Assembly: GCA_030704615.1 (NCBI GenBank)
Contig: CM060731.1
Span: 79,402,756 to 79,466,755 of the forward strand
DNA length: 64,000 nt
Direction of reading: 5' to 3'
DNA from: Takakia lepidozioides
Taxonomy: Eukaryota; Streptophyta; Takakiopsida; Takakiales; Takakiaceae
This document shows, in pieces, positions 33,865 to 45,020 of the stretch. The translations under genes were made by a program, and so were the position numbers. A model generated the notes under the pieces. The model was not told the DNA's origin. It ran no database searches and was given only the letters and a program-made list of their open reading frames with translations. The first letter of the stretch is position 1. Every line of letters begins with the position of its first letter.

Positions 33865-34572
33865 TTATGCATCTGACCATGTGATGTCCATCCATCCGTA
33901 GCGATTGTCGTCGGAACCCACTCCGAGAGCCTTCCACACTGTGGGGGATGCATCGACGTCATTGTTGATGCAAGGTGGTTGATAATCGTGATCTGCGTCG
34001 CAACCATGCATGGAATCGCATTCGTCGACCACCATGGCTCGCACGCTCTTCCCATTTCCGTGTATGGTGATATGATTGCCGCAACGGCTACCTCCATTGT
34101 ACCAACCCGTTGAAAGAGCAACCACGAGTGTGGAATCCGAATGATAATGATTATCACACTCTGATGCGGCGCCTCCTGAACCCCCTTTTTGAAAACTGTT
34201 GAGGGTTAGAATGGCAGAATTTGTACTTGGTGAACACGTGTAGGTAGCATATTGTTTGCCTGTCTTGCAACATTCGGAACTCTGCGCTGTGTTGCAACCG
34301 TTCGGTAGGTTATTGGGACCTATGAGATAGCCGGCCAACCTACAAGAATGATCGGATCCCTCTCCTGGAGATGACGTGGGAGGTGAACTACATATTTGGG
34401 TGCCCACTTTAGGATCGTCGTTGCATTTATTGGCCATGCATGCAAGCTGGCCACTGCAATCATCGTCACTAGTGCACGATGTTCCGCAACCACTTTGAGC
34501 AACTGCAGAGTTCGTAACAAGGTTGCCTACCAGTATAACTAGAGCTAGAACAGAACGTGAAAGATTGGCCAT
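33865..34572 (-). CDS. Kiwellin (secreted double-psi beta-barrel family protein)
   Basis: An intact 235-residue frame without introns. The start chosen is ATG at 34,572 ([16 protein letters not shown]), because it gives a signal peptide cleaved after …SAVA; 35 in-frame codons lie upstream. Residues ~28-52 form a Cys-rich knot ([17 protein letters not shown]), a Ser/Pro linker follows ([11 protein letters not shown]), then the kiwellin barrel ([43 protein letters not shown], final [10 protein letters not shown]). Kiwellins are apoplastic plant proteins; some bind and inhibit fungal effectors such as chorismate mutase. Length and cysteines are normal. A TATATAAGG lies ~360 bp upstream. It sits between the LTRs of the inside-out chromovirus, and a near-identical split copy flanks that structure. 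Confidence 0.92.
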   Translation of the reverse strand: MANLSRSVLALVILVGNLVTNSAVAQSGCGTSCTSDDDCSGQLACMANKCNDDPKVGTQICSSPPTSSPGEGSDHSCRLAGYLIGPNNLPNGCNTAQSSECCKTGKQYATYTCSPSTNSAILTLNSFQKGGSGGAASECDNHYHSDSTLVVALSTGWYNGGSRCGNHITIHGNGKSVRAMVVDECDSMHGCDADHDYQPPCINNDVDASPTVWKALGVGSDDNRYGWMDITWSDA

Positions 34573-34930
34573 TCTTGTATTCTTCTTCCGAGCTACTACT
34601 TGCTTAAGATCGTGTATATGTATGCGGAGGGAGCCGAGTTTGAGATGTGAAAGGTGGATGTGATCAAGTCTAATCAAGCGAGTAAAAAAACGTCATGTTT
34701 TCAACGAGTAATTAAGTACAGAGTCGTTGCTTCTTTCCACATGGGTTTGTGACTCATAAACAAAAGATGTTGACATGGCGTTGACAGCTACAAACATATA
34801 TTACTCACGGCAAGTAAGTTGTATAAGCAATATATATTCTACAAAACAAGCACAAAACCAGTAATGAGCACAAATGAATGTCGGTTCGATGCTCGGGGGG
34901 TGGATTAAAGAGATATTGGCTAGTGCATGC

Positions 34931-34942
34931 CTTATATACATA
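34931..34942 (-). promoter_or_regulatory. Candidate TATA box of the kiwellin cassette
   Basis: Minus strand GTATATAAGG about 360 bp before the start codon, conserved in the split copy near 40,690-40,702. The long leader is unusual, so a nearer promoter is possible. Confidence 0.35.
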
Positions 34943-34949
34943 ACCTCGG

Positions 34950-35842
34950 CACACCCTTAGAATTTTCAGAAGACATGAGATGTTGCTTCCTAGATGGCTG
35001 CAACTTTGGAATCACGTTGCAGCCGATCAACTTTGACCCATAAATTGAATTTTCCAGCAGGGTAGGTTACTATATTTATAATAGCCAAGTCTACATACAG
35101 TTAAGCACGAACTTACAATGATGTCGAGACTATGCCATGTTTTCCGTAAAGAATTTGCCGACTGTTTTAAAACTTAATGTAAAATACAAGGTCGGGGCCA
35201 TCGTCGCTGCATATCCTCACCATGGTTTCCTTTCATGTGTCTCCAAACTGTGAAGCCTTCGTGGAGCAATTGGATCGAACCAGTTTATTTCATGCCTAGT
35301 GGGTTGATGGCAAGGTGGACGTCATTTTGCACACCACACAATCCCTTATTAAGGTCTCCAGAGCTCTCACAAGTTTACAGAAGTTTGCAAGTTAAACAAG
35401 TCAGAAGCTGTCATGTTTCAGCAATATTACCTCGCTGTTGGGAAGTATGTGATGTGCGGCCCTTCACGAGCACCTACCCTGTTCCATGGAAGTACTAATA
35501 ATGCTGGGATACTGCAGTAAAATGGAATTCCAAATCTGCTCCAAATTTGCTAAATGAGGGAGGCTGCATATGACACATTCTAAACCCATAATCACATTGC
35601 ACATATACCATTTCGAAACATGATGCAAGACACGACCAATGTAGCCACATGCAAATGGACGTCCTCTTTATCAGCCACTTCTCCCAAGACTTGCCATGGA
35701 AACGACATCACCATATGCCTACAAAACATAATCATCTTTTTCCATAAGTTCCTACCATTCCCAGAGAGACAGTGCGATTGTACTCTCATGCACCGATGGT
35801 CGGAACTTTGCCAGGAAGGCGACACCATTAGCGAAATCACTG
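34950..35842. other. Region without a recognised gene
   Basis: A plus frame around 35,245-35,540 reads through several stops (VDGKVDVILHTTQSLIKV, TSLQKFAS) and may be a coding relic, but I recognise no family. Confidence 0.35.
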
Positions 35843-36664
35843 CTAATAAGTAGACACGCCAGTACATGCAGTGCCCGTCGTCACAACACTTTCGGCGTCC
35901 GACACATGGTCGTCGTTGCAGTGACGTTCGTTTACAGTTTCCCACTTGACGAGCTTGTAATCCCATTCATACTCAGGAAGGACGACTTGCACATGTTGCG
36001 AAGGCCTTGCCCACTCCAAGAAACGATGATCCCAACGGAAAATCTCAATATGATGTTGAAGTGGGTTTGCTTTCCAGTCTGGCTGTACACAAATGAAGGC
36101 AATGGGTCGCATTCTAGAAATGTCCAATTGCGACATGAATGAAACAGCAAGGGATCCTAGCCGAAAAGCGTGGGGGCTGACAAAGCAGTGTATTCAAACA
36201 CGGTCAGAACGATGAACTGCTCATTCTCAACACCCGGATCTGCTCCCATAATCCATGGTCCCCAATTCTCCCCGGGCACGCCATAAAACCTGCAACGCAG
36301 AACAACCGTGTTTGCTGACCTTGCCAATGCATCGTCTTCAGTATAATAGAACCCCTTGATACGAATCTGCCCTCCACTTAAATTGACGACAATATCTCCA
36401 GCCATGGGTCTGTCTCTTGGAAGAGTAAGCTTGTCCATTCTAGACAATCTATCAGCAACAAGCGGAGTTGCCCTCGCCAAGTCCATATTTTGCGGCAGGG
36501 GAAACGGCAAGGAATGACGAACGTCGCAATAAAAAGCAACGACAGCACCTCTGCGGTGTGGCGGAATCGTGCATGTGCGTAAGACATCCGTGACATGAAT
36601 GAGATGGGGGAGGCGGAGTTATGACGCCTTCCATGTCCGCCCCACCACTGCAGCTAGCGAGCAA
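35843..36664 (-). pseudogene. 'RFYGVPG' family gene, copy 1 (function unknown)
   Basis: The minus strand encodes GDIVVNLSGGQIRIKGFYY, then VVLRCRFYGVPGENWGPWIM and NEQFIVLTVFEY. After a deletion or frameshift near 36,140-36,160 it continues as IAFICVQPDWKANPLQHHIE, WDHRFLEW and YEWDYKLVKW. The same order of blocks occurs in the plus-strand copy at 40,850-41,337, so these are two members of one family. I recognise no known domain. The conserved aromatic residues and alternating pattern suggest a beta-rich fold. Copy 1 is broken; it retains an N-terminal part that copy 2 lacks. Confidence 0.55.
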
Positions 36665-36699
36665 TGGGGATTTATGCTGGGATTGTGGCGCCGGAGAAA

Positions 36700-37110
36700 A
36701 TTATAGCAAATACGCGTGCCATGTACTGCAAACGAGAAGGTGCACATGACTAACTATTGTGGTTTCATTCATCCATTGTTGATTTCATTAATGTCATGTG
36801 CGGCAGAGGCGCCGAAATCGTTCACCAAGAATGAGGAAGGTTGCGGCCATTATGTGGTGTTGTGCAATGCATGCAACAGATGTGGTCGGCCATGTTGTCC
36901 CAAACGTGCGAACAGAGGTGTGGCCTCCACATTTCTAATCACACTACATTGTCAATGTTAGAAACTTTTCCGCGAACGCGCTTTCGCTCGTACATGTGGA
37001 GTCGTTTAGCGTATTTGTAGTCTTGCTGCGCTCCCTCCAGAGTCCCGCCCACATTCTCCTCTTGCAGGCAGGTCGTCGTCACACAATTTCGACAATGTCT
37101 GCTGCACCAT
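36700..37110 (+). pseudogene. Relic related to 46,254-46,480 (reverse strand there)
   Basis: Plus-frame FIHPLLISLMSCAA, or in the neighbouring frame SSIVDFINVMCGRGAEIV, corresponds to HSSNHEFIVSMCGTAGEIV on the minus strand at ~46,330-46,430. The family is unknown. It shows that this segment and the 46-kb segment derive from related elements. Confidence 0.45.
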
Positions 37111-37113
37111 CTG

Positions 37114-37842
37114 TGTCGCGCACCTCACTTCGGTAAGCTCCCCCCTCAAGTCATAGTTACTCACTTGATGCGCGCGCCTAACTCCCAACCTGGCCGCCGG
37201 GCCAACTTGGAGCTCCGGTTGCTCACCGGGGCATAACGGTCCCCCTTTGATCTCCCAAAGAACCCTCCAATGATTTGGAACCAGCGGAATTCCCTTTGGT
37301 AGTTGGCAGTCTGGAACAGCTCCCCACTCTTTGGTCGCTTTCCGGCTCGCTCGCTTACTCACTAGTTTTTGGTCACCAACGGGCTTGCACCGTTCTCGGG
37401 GTTACTACTCCCTATATATACTTCTGTAGCTGTCCGCGGGGGTTTCACAAACAACCATGCCATTTTATGGCGAACCACCACGAACACCCTCGACTCCCGG
37501 TGATGAGTCGCGGTGAGTCTTGGCCCACCCACCACCGCCCCTATGGACCGTGATGAGTCCCAAGACTCCCCACGACTCCCACCACGAGGTCTCCGCCCCA
37601 TGGTGAGTCCTATGCCACCCCCACTAAGTCCCGCTAAGCTACCACCACCCCTTGTGGAGCCACCCCCACCGCAACCCGGTGTGCGGGGCTCCACCTAGTG
37701 AGCGCCTCCGCCTCCTTGAGTGCTTTGGGCACTCAAGGGTGCTTCAGCCCCCCATACCTATCGCTGCCACTGCCCCCACCACAGGGGCAACCCCTCTTGT
37801 GTCCCGACCCCCTGCCCTCAAGGCAAAGGGTCGCGACACACA
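37114..37842 (-). repeat. Chromovirus 3' LTR, full length (~729 bp)
   Basis: On the plus strand it starts TGTCGCGCACC and ends TCGCGACACACA. A minus-strand purine tract GGTAGGGG lies at 37,843-37,850, immediately before the LTR's TG, as expected of a polypurine tract. It matches 17,867-18,564 over the shared length. Confidence 0.9.
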
Positions 37843-37850
37843 CCCCTACC

Positions 37851-38745
37851 AAAAGGGAGTCGATGTCCTCATCGGCTTGTCCATTTTGTGGAAACGAACA
37901 TCCAAGTTGTGGCGTCCCACATCAAAGGAGTTTGTTTCCGTAACATGGCGTCCCATGGCAAAGAACCAAACCCCACACTTGACTCTACTCTCCACTAGCT
38001 AGTTCGGCCGACTTCCTCCAAGTCCCGGCCAAGGGTGGAGCCTCTCAAGCTCCTCCCAGTGCACTCTTCTTGGCCTACTTCAAGGCCAAGGAACGATCCT
38101 CCCCGAGGATCGAATTGCCTTACTGCAACAACATTGCTTGCGACCGCTCATGATGCCGCTTTTGGCATCACCTTGAGCAAGGGTTCACCTCGAACCCTCT
38201 TTGACTAGGAAGATAACCTTGAACCAACCGCGCGCCCCAATCACTACAATTGGGTCCGCCTTGGAATGCTGGCCTGAGGTACGGGAACACGCCGAAGCCG
38301 CACTTCGACTTCGTCCCGAGGCTACACGATTATAATACGTGAACGGAAGCACGTAGCTTCCGCGTTAGCCCACACTACAAAGCAACCCCCTCGGTAGCGC
38401 AGTTATAGTATGCGCACGCGCCAGGTGCGCACTAACACGTGAACTCCTAAAGAAGGCGCAAGTTTCCTTGCCCCTTGGATGGGAGTCACCCGATTTCGGC
38501 ACTGCGCAAACACACGATTAACCCAATTTACCTCTCCCACTTTTGTAAGCTAGCATGCATTCTACACATTAGCCAACCACACCATGCATCACCATTCCAA
38601 ACAAAATAGGACGCACAACATTTGGAACCCATTTCCTTTATAACAATTTTTTGTACAATACAAGTTTTTGCAATCGGATTCCTAAGTTAGCTAAACCGGG
38701 CTAAGCATGCATTTCCTCCCCCACGCTCCAAGGTTGATGTCCCCA
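37851..38745 (-). other. Chromovirus 3' untranslated region
   Basis: Between the stop codon of the integrase-chromodomain frame and the polypurine tract. I see no other gene in these ~900 bp. Confidence 0.6.
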
Positions 38746-39835
38746 TCAACGCTTCTTCCACTTTTGAGGTCGCCCTTCGAAAACTGCAACCGCCTCGGAT
38801 GCGTTTCCCATTTCTGAGGCACGCACCCAAGATGCCTCCACATGATGATAGCCCTTCCATTTGACGAAATACTCTGTTTCTCGGTTCTTGAACCTCCTCG
38901 ACTTAAGTACTGCCTCCACCTCGTACTCAGGTTCATTTTCATGATCCAACAGCACAGGTGGCGGACGCAACACTTGATGCCGATTAGGACGCGCTTCATC
39001 TTTGAAGTAAGGCTTCAAAAGGGAGACGTGGAATACTGGATGCACCTTGTTGTTTGCCGGCAGCTCCAATTCATACACATCCTCATTCATAACCTTCCGG
39101 ATGCGAAAGGGTCCCGCATACGGAGGTACGAACTTTGGACTCACTTCCAGAGGTAGTCGGAAATTCTTGATGTTCAACCAGACCTCCGTGCCTGCCTCAA
39201 ACTTCACTTCCCTCCGCTTCCGATTCGCCTGCCTTTCATACCGTTTCCTAGCTTTGGCAATGTTGTACTTTGCGAGCTTCAACAAACGCTCGCATTCTTC
39301 CAGTACCGCCGCTACTGCCGGTTCCTCAACGTCCTGGGCGGCCCAACTTGTCGGCACCAAAGGTGCTTTTCCATAGACCAATACGAAAGGGGAAACTCCC
39401 GTTGCGGAGTGTTCTGTGTTATTATAACAGAACTCTACCGCGTCTAAGTGTTCCGCCCAGTCTGTTTGGTCTGCCGACACGTAATTCCGCAAGATCTGCT
39501 TCACTACGGAATTCACTCTTTCTGTTTGGCCGTCGGTCGTAGGTCAGAAGGCGGTGCTCATCTTCAGTCTCGTCCCCATCTTCTTCCAAAGTGCCCTCCA
39601 AAATTTACTCGTAAACTTTGGATCGCGGTCCGAGACAATATCCTTCGGGACTCCATGATGCTTTAAGACGTGGGCGAAGTAAAGTCACCCTGTTTCCTGT
39701 GTCGTTGCCGTCTCCTTGGTGGGGATGAAATGGCCCATTTTACTGAACCTATCTACCACCACCATGATTGCATCGAATCCTTTTGACAGCGGCATAGCAG
39801 TCATGAAATCCATTGAGACGCTTTCCCTTCCCGCA
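38746..39835 (-). pseudogene. Chromovirus integrase and chromodomain
   Basis: The frame starts at [20 protein letters not shown] (first core Asp), then DIVSDRDPKFTSKFW (second) and TTDGQTERVN-SVVKQILRNY, then the GPY region (YAGPFRIRKV, HPVFHVSLLKPYF). A chromodomain ends it (YEVEAVLKSRRFKNRETEYF, VKWKGYHHVEASWVRAS); in the family it directs integration to marked chromatin. Two TGA stops lie in the core (ETG*LYFAHV and STAF*PTTDGQ). The N-terminal H2C2 zinc module and the whole RNase H are missing: RT (…FQKLRE) joins directly to integrase (GRESVSMDF) near 39,825-39,840. This internal deletion is separate from the rearrangement at 40,115. Confidence 0.9.
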
Positions 39836-40115
39836 ATTTCTGGAACACCCTTTTGAGGTGCTCCAGGTGCTCCTCCTTTGTTTTCAAATACACCAAGATG
39901 TCGTCGATGTACACGATCACAAAGTCATCCAACCACTCCTGGAAAAGGTTGTTCATCAGCGTGCTAAAGGTCGCGGGAGCGTTGGTGAGTCCAAAAGGCA
40001 TCACCAAGAACTCATATGAACCATACCTTGTCTTGCACGCGGTCTTCTCTTCATCTCCTTCCGCCACTCGAATTTGATGATAGCCGGAGCGCAGATCGAT
40101 CCGGCTGAAATACTT
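39825..40115 (-). pseudogene. Chromovirus reverse transcriptase, C-terminal part
   Basis: From [17 protein letters not shown] through [15 protein letters not shown] to the catalytic [11 protein letters not shown] and [11 protein letters not shown]. It is the exact complement of the RT part at 15,746: together they lack only about four residues between DDLFDRF and KYFSRIDL. It is fused in frame downstream of the kiwellin N-terminus. Confidence 0.92.
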
Positions 40116-40707
40116 GGATCCCTCTCCTGGAGATGACGTGGGAGGTGAACTACATATTTGGGTGCCCACTTTAGGATCGTCGTTGCATTTATTGGCCATG
40201 CATGCAAGCTGGCCACTGCAATCATCGTCACTAGTGCACGATGTTCCGCAACCACTTTGAGCAACTGCAGAGTTCGTAACAAGGTTGCCTACCAGTATAA
40301 CTAGAGCTAGAACAGAACGTGAAAGATTGGCCATTCTTGTATTCTTCTTCCGAGCTACTACTTGCTTAAGATCGTGTATATGTATGCGGAGGGAGCCGAG
40401 TTTGAGATGTGAAAGGTGGATGTGATCAAGTCTAATCAAGCGAGTAAAAAAACGTCATGTTTTCAACGAGTAATTAAGTACAGAGTCGTTGCTTCTTTCC
40501 ACATGGGTTGGTGACTCATAAACAAAAGATGTTGACATGGCGTTGACAGCTACAAACATATATTACTCACGGCAAGTAAGTTGTATAAGCAATATATATT
40601 CTACAAAACAAGCACAAAACCAGTAATGAGCACAAATGAATGTCGGTTCGATGCTCGGGGGGTGGATTAAAGAGATATTGGCTAGTGCATGCCTTATATA
40701 CATAACC
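40116..40707 (-). pseudogene. Kiwellin, N-terminal half of the split copy, with promoter region
   Basis: Start codon at 40,334 ([16 protein letters not shown]), signal peptide, Cys-rich knot and Ser/Pro linker to SSPGEGS, then chromovirus RT (KYFSRIDL). The 5' flank equals that of the intact gene up to 40,707. A product would be a secreted Cys-knot joined to RT residues; no barrel remains. Confidence 0.9.
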
Positions 40708-40849
40708 TCTTCTCCTTCAGCAATTTCGATGTCCAGGCTGATCGACATGGATTCATTGGTGCAGTCTAAATCGCCTCTCTCTGGCGATTTCTTGATCTAT
40801 GCTGATGCATGCGAACAGATCGTGCGCTGGGTTTGCTTTTGACACTCTG

Positions 40850-41337
40850 GAAGAGAGGACCTGGCGAAATCCCCCAACTGCGTCGTTGTGCGTTTCCGGT
40901 TCTACGGTGTTCCAGGAATGCAGTGGGGGCCCCAGATGCTGGGACTTGATCCAGAATCACCAAACGACCAGTTTGTTGTTGTGACATTGCTCCATTGGGC
41001 AAGCGACAAATGGGTTGAGACCAAAATTCTCGATCGTATGCCTCGTGATCCCCATGTCGACCCCCTGCAGGTGGTGAGGCCCAAGACATGCCCTGGCGAT
41101 TTGTGTTGCACGATCGCAGGAGGGGATATGGTGGTAACGTTCGCCTCCACCATACAACTGCAGCACAACATGTCAAGCATGTTCTTCCATGTCATTCCCC
41201 GGTGGAGGGAGAACCCGCTGATTCAGGACGTGCGATTGTGGCGATGGGACATGGACACACGAAGCTGGAAGAAAGGATTGGGAGTGGAGACAACCACCGT
41301 ACCTACGTATGCTTGGGACTTCAAGAATATCGACTAG
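40850..41337 (+). CDS. 'RFYGVPG' family gene, copy 2 (function unknown)
   Basis: The open frame from 40,888 (upstream codons in frame: SPNCVVV) reads RFRFYGVPGMQWGPQMLG, NDQFVVVTLLHWASDKWVE, DMVVTFASTIQLQHNMSS, VIPRWRENPLIQDVRLWRW and TYAWDFKNID before TAG. All blocks but the middle one align with copy 1 at 35,843-36,664, which has lost that middle block. It starts only ~180 bp from the edge of the split kiwellin cassette. No known domain is recognised. The missing N-terminus means it may itself be truncated. Confidence 0.5.
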
Positions 41338-41635
41338 CTTTCAGACTGAGGGTGTTTGTCGTCTTTCCCCGATGGTGTTGGGCATGCCCTGGTTAGGTTC
41401 ATGTAGCCTAAATCTTGTTATCGTGACATGGACAGTTTAATATCTTGTGTTGCAAGTGCGCCAGACATTTTGGGATAAATTTATATGGCTTCTTGTCTGG
41501 TTCGTGCATACGGGTTTTCACTGTAGGCATGGGGTATAACAGTTCTCTTCTGTTGTGCGGGTCTTCCTTCATGTATGCCAATGACTGATGCTTTCAAATC
41601 CCTCCATGTACGTGTTGTGGCAAAGAAGAATGTTC

Positions 41636-41945
41636 ATTATGCACCGATTTGCAGACTTGCATGCTACTGCTGGACAGTGAAGGGGATCTATTAAGATTAG
41701 AAAACACACACCCATCTTCATTTGTGTCTAGGGATTCCAGTGGAACATACTTTGTCGTGTGCGTATCTTATATGATATAGGGAGCATGGGTGTAAACTTT
41801 AAACGCATGCAATGCATAAATTGGCCTAACCCGCACAATGTCCAATTCAGATGCAGTATATGAAAACGATGACAATGCACATTATGCACCAATTTGCAGA
41901 ATTGCATGGTACCCCCCCCCACCCTGAAGGGGATCTGCAGATAAT
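41636..41945. repeat. Direct repeat pair, ~245 bp apart
   Basis: CATTATGCACC-GATTTGCAGACTTGCATG at 41,637 recurs with small changes at 41,880, each followed by GAAGGGGATCT. A second short duplication (ATAATGCAAAGTC-type) lies at 42,036-42,080. 41,338-42,252 has no recognised gene. Confidence 0.7.
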
Positions 41946-42252
41946 GGAAAAAGTGAAGTGCATTTCTTGAGTGACTACAACTGAACTTCCTTCTGTGTAT
42001 ACATCATTCAATCACATAGGCATACTTCTGACCTGTAATGCAAAGTCGTGCAGGCATACCACTGTCCTATAATGCAAAGTCCCCATCTGGAAATGGAGTT
42101 CGAAGGCTCAGTTACTTTATTTTTGAAGGACAGTACATGCCACAGGAGAGTTCTTATTCATCATCGCGCAACAACACAAAGGAGGCTACACAGGATCAGT
42201 ACAGAGTAGTCCGGCCTGCGCCATACTGACACGTGCAAGGTAATTATGAGGT

Positions 42253-45020
42253 CTACACTGGCAACATGAAAAGAGGAGTGTCCTCCCCGTCAGGAACTGC
42301 ACTCTTCACAACATGGGGCAGCCCATGTGGAGTAAGGCCTTTCAACTCCTTGTCCACCATAGATTGCATTTCAACCCTCTTCTACAAAGCATCCTCCACA
42401 GGAAACCAGGCGTTGTCCAGTTGCACATTACAAATGAGCATATAAACAAACAGGAGACACGGGTGTAAACATATATAATATAGACAGTTTGCACATGATG
42501 GGGTGGTCAAAACTGGTGCATACCTGAACAGCCCCATTTGGACGACGGTTCACAAATGTTTGATCGAGGTACAGGTCAATGTAGTGGATAGAAAAGAACC
42601 CACACTCCCAAATGGAATCCTGCTGGGGGATAGAAGGTCTCAACCATCGGGCTGTGGACGTTGCCCACTTCCATTCAGGTGAAGTTGGGATGAGGCCATG
42701 TAGCACAGCCCACATTTTGGCAACATCAGAGCGGAGGCTAGGATCCGCATGAAAGCTTTTGATGGAGTTCAGATGCAGGTACCTGTGCGCCTCCATAATA
42801 AGGACGCTCCAGTGACAACTACACAAACACTTCGTCATTAATATCATGCATGCACACATGGGTGGAGAAACAGTGAATGGGACATGGTGGAAAATGGCTT
42901 GGGAGGTTAATGAACTTACTCCAAGTACACAGGTATAATTAGAGCTTCTATGCCAAAGACCGTCTGCGGCCGGAAACGTGCCTTCGTCCATGAAAGAATG
43001 GACTCAAGATCACTGCCATGCATCAAACAATGCTCACGTAGTCCAATCATCGCAAAGGAATGTAAAGCAAGGTATTTACTTGAAACACATTGAGGGAGAG
43101 ATAAGCCTTTTGAGGCAATCCAAAAATCAATCATCCTATCACTAGTCCAACCCCTTGGGTTCAGAAGATCGTCTATATCGTCAAGGCGCAGTGGCACTTG
43201 CTTAGGCATGACATTTGTGAAGAACCAGACATCGGTGCTTCTCCTACGCATTTCTCCATGTGCTTTCTTGCAAAACAATTACAGTATGAGGAAAAGTTGT
43301 TCCCGATGTGGTGGTCGTTACAGAACTGCATAGCACACAATATTCCTGCAGCAAAAGCTCTCCATTTCACAAAAAAAGCACAAAATACATTGGGAAGCCC
43401 CCAGGAAAAATGTTGGATACTTGTGGGTAGAATTATGGCGTTCTTACACCACAACACAGATGCAAAGTATACCATGTGAATGGAAGAAAAATGGGGTTGA
43501 TGACGTTGTTGGACTCACAGTACGGCCTCCATGCCTTCATGCAAACTGCACACACAAACCCGGGATACAAATGTTAGTCTACATGGTGCATTTGTGTGAA
43601 TTGACTGTAATTGAGAGATAGCACATAGGAACTACTCATGTCATGTAATGAAGGTCCCTCACATATACCTGCTAGATGCAGGTTTGAGTTTTCCGGCCTT
43701 TCCTTTCGGAACCTTCGAGCCCTTGGAGCTCTGCGCATCCAGCAGTGTCAACTAAACTGCTTTGGCCGATGTTGGTGGAGATGTGGCATTCAAGAGAATT
43801 ATAAAGTTGTTCCCTAATGTGATTGGTTCGTGCCTAAGTTGTTGGAGGAACCTTGCACCCTGCGCCACACCTCCAATCACATCCCCATCAAACCGCCTTG
43901 AGGCCAACGTGCTAGCCGGCTCACCCCAGAAGCACATCTGCGTGGGTGTGGTGGGGTCCATGTTGTGGCTGATTCCATAGAGAAGAACGGTTCAGGAGGG
44001 GCAGGTGCCATGATGACCCCACAACTGCGAGAGCACCTACCATGTGTGGGGTGCCCAATGTGGGACGGACAGGGGTAGGTGTCATGGGGGAAGATGCATG
44101 CGGGCAGAGAATTCTGGGCCACGTGGATTGGAGGATCAAGCAAATGAACCTGTGATTCCTGCAATTGCATCTCCATTTGCGTCAATGCCCCGAGCAAGTC
44201 CATGTGAGAGATGAGAAGGTCATACCCAGTATGGATGTTCGTATCGGCGGCTGTTGTGGTGTGCAGTTCCCGAATCCCTGGCATTTCCGCATGAACAAGG
44301 GCAGATTGTCTTTTTCCACGTACGTGAAGGTCATGCATTTCTGCAATTCCTTCAACTTCTTCAGTTTCTTCAACCGCTGTCAATGGCCTAGGGTTGGAAT
44401 TGAGAATGTTGAGTTCCATGCCTTCAGCCCGATGTGAGACTACAGCCTCAACAAGTGCGGGGTCTTGTGCAGCAGGTACGTCACCTTGCATAGTGCGGGT
44501 CACCGTGCGCCATACATCATCATGCGCATGTCCAGATGCAGCCTGATTAGTACAGCATGTCTTCCTGTCCACTGCACTGAGAATTTGCCACAGCTTGTGT
44601 AATGCGTTGCGGGCAACATTGGTCGATTCATGAACATCAGCATCTTTGAATGTATATTCCTCACCTATAAAACATTGCACAAAGTCAGAATTGGAACACA
44701 TAGAACTATGAGGTTCACAGGCAAATGCACAGGTAAACGAGAGACATGCATGTACCTCGAGAAATGCGGACGTAACCTATCCATATAACCTCCCGCTGCT
44801 TGAGGCAGTTGTGAAATACTTCCAAGGACGCTTCTCTGGCATCGCGGTTGTCAGTCCCGCACCACAGCGCCTTAAAGTGATTGGGATACGATATTGCCAT
44901 GTCTCCGACAGCTGTTATTCTTATCAGCGAAACAGTGTCATGTATTTTCTGCAATGCACGGCTCCGATTGATTTCACAATCTCCAGTGGGGGTTGTTTTT
45001 CTATGAGCACTGAACACCAA
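42253..45020 (-). pseudogene. Transposon-type gene with C-terminal Ulp1/C48 cysteine protease domain, copy 1
   Basis: Protease exons are 42,920-43,266, 42,818-42,524 and 42,420-42,253. The fold is Ulp1-like: DVWFFTNVMPKQ and WTSDRMIDFWIASKGLSLP, then the His block HWSVLIMEAHRYLHLNSI, then the Gln-Cys block QQDSIWECGFFSIHYID. Such enzymes cleave SUMO-type modifiers; transposon versions are well known. The usual catalytic Asp (HLDS) is Asn here (HLNS). Upstream exons include the micro-exon 43,519-43,545, ~43,675-43,960 (shared with the 13-15 kb gene), ~44,000-44,665 and ~44,760-45,000 (SLIRITAVGDMAISYPNHFK). Damage: TAG at 42,382-42,384 and a CAA in place of CAG at the last splice acceptor. Copy 2 at 47,147 is cleaner. 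Confidence 0.7.

Larger units (their letters stand above)
33822..34949 (-). repeat. Duplicated ~1.13-kb kiwellin cassette, intact copy
   Basis: Near-identity to the split copy starts 43 bp beyond the stop (33,822 = 15,220) and ends just upstream of the TATATAAGG box (34,949 = 40,707). Beyond both limits the sequences are unrelated, so gene, TATA region and 3' end moved as one block. Confidence 0.88.

Noticed and set aside
36716-36961. Cys-rich plus-strand frame (CNACNRCGRPCCPKR) as a zinc-finger gene
   Set aside because: The related copy at 46 kb supports a different frame; the cysteines are probably accidental.
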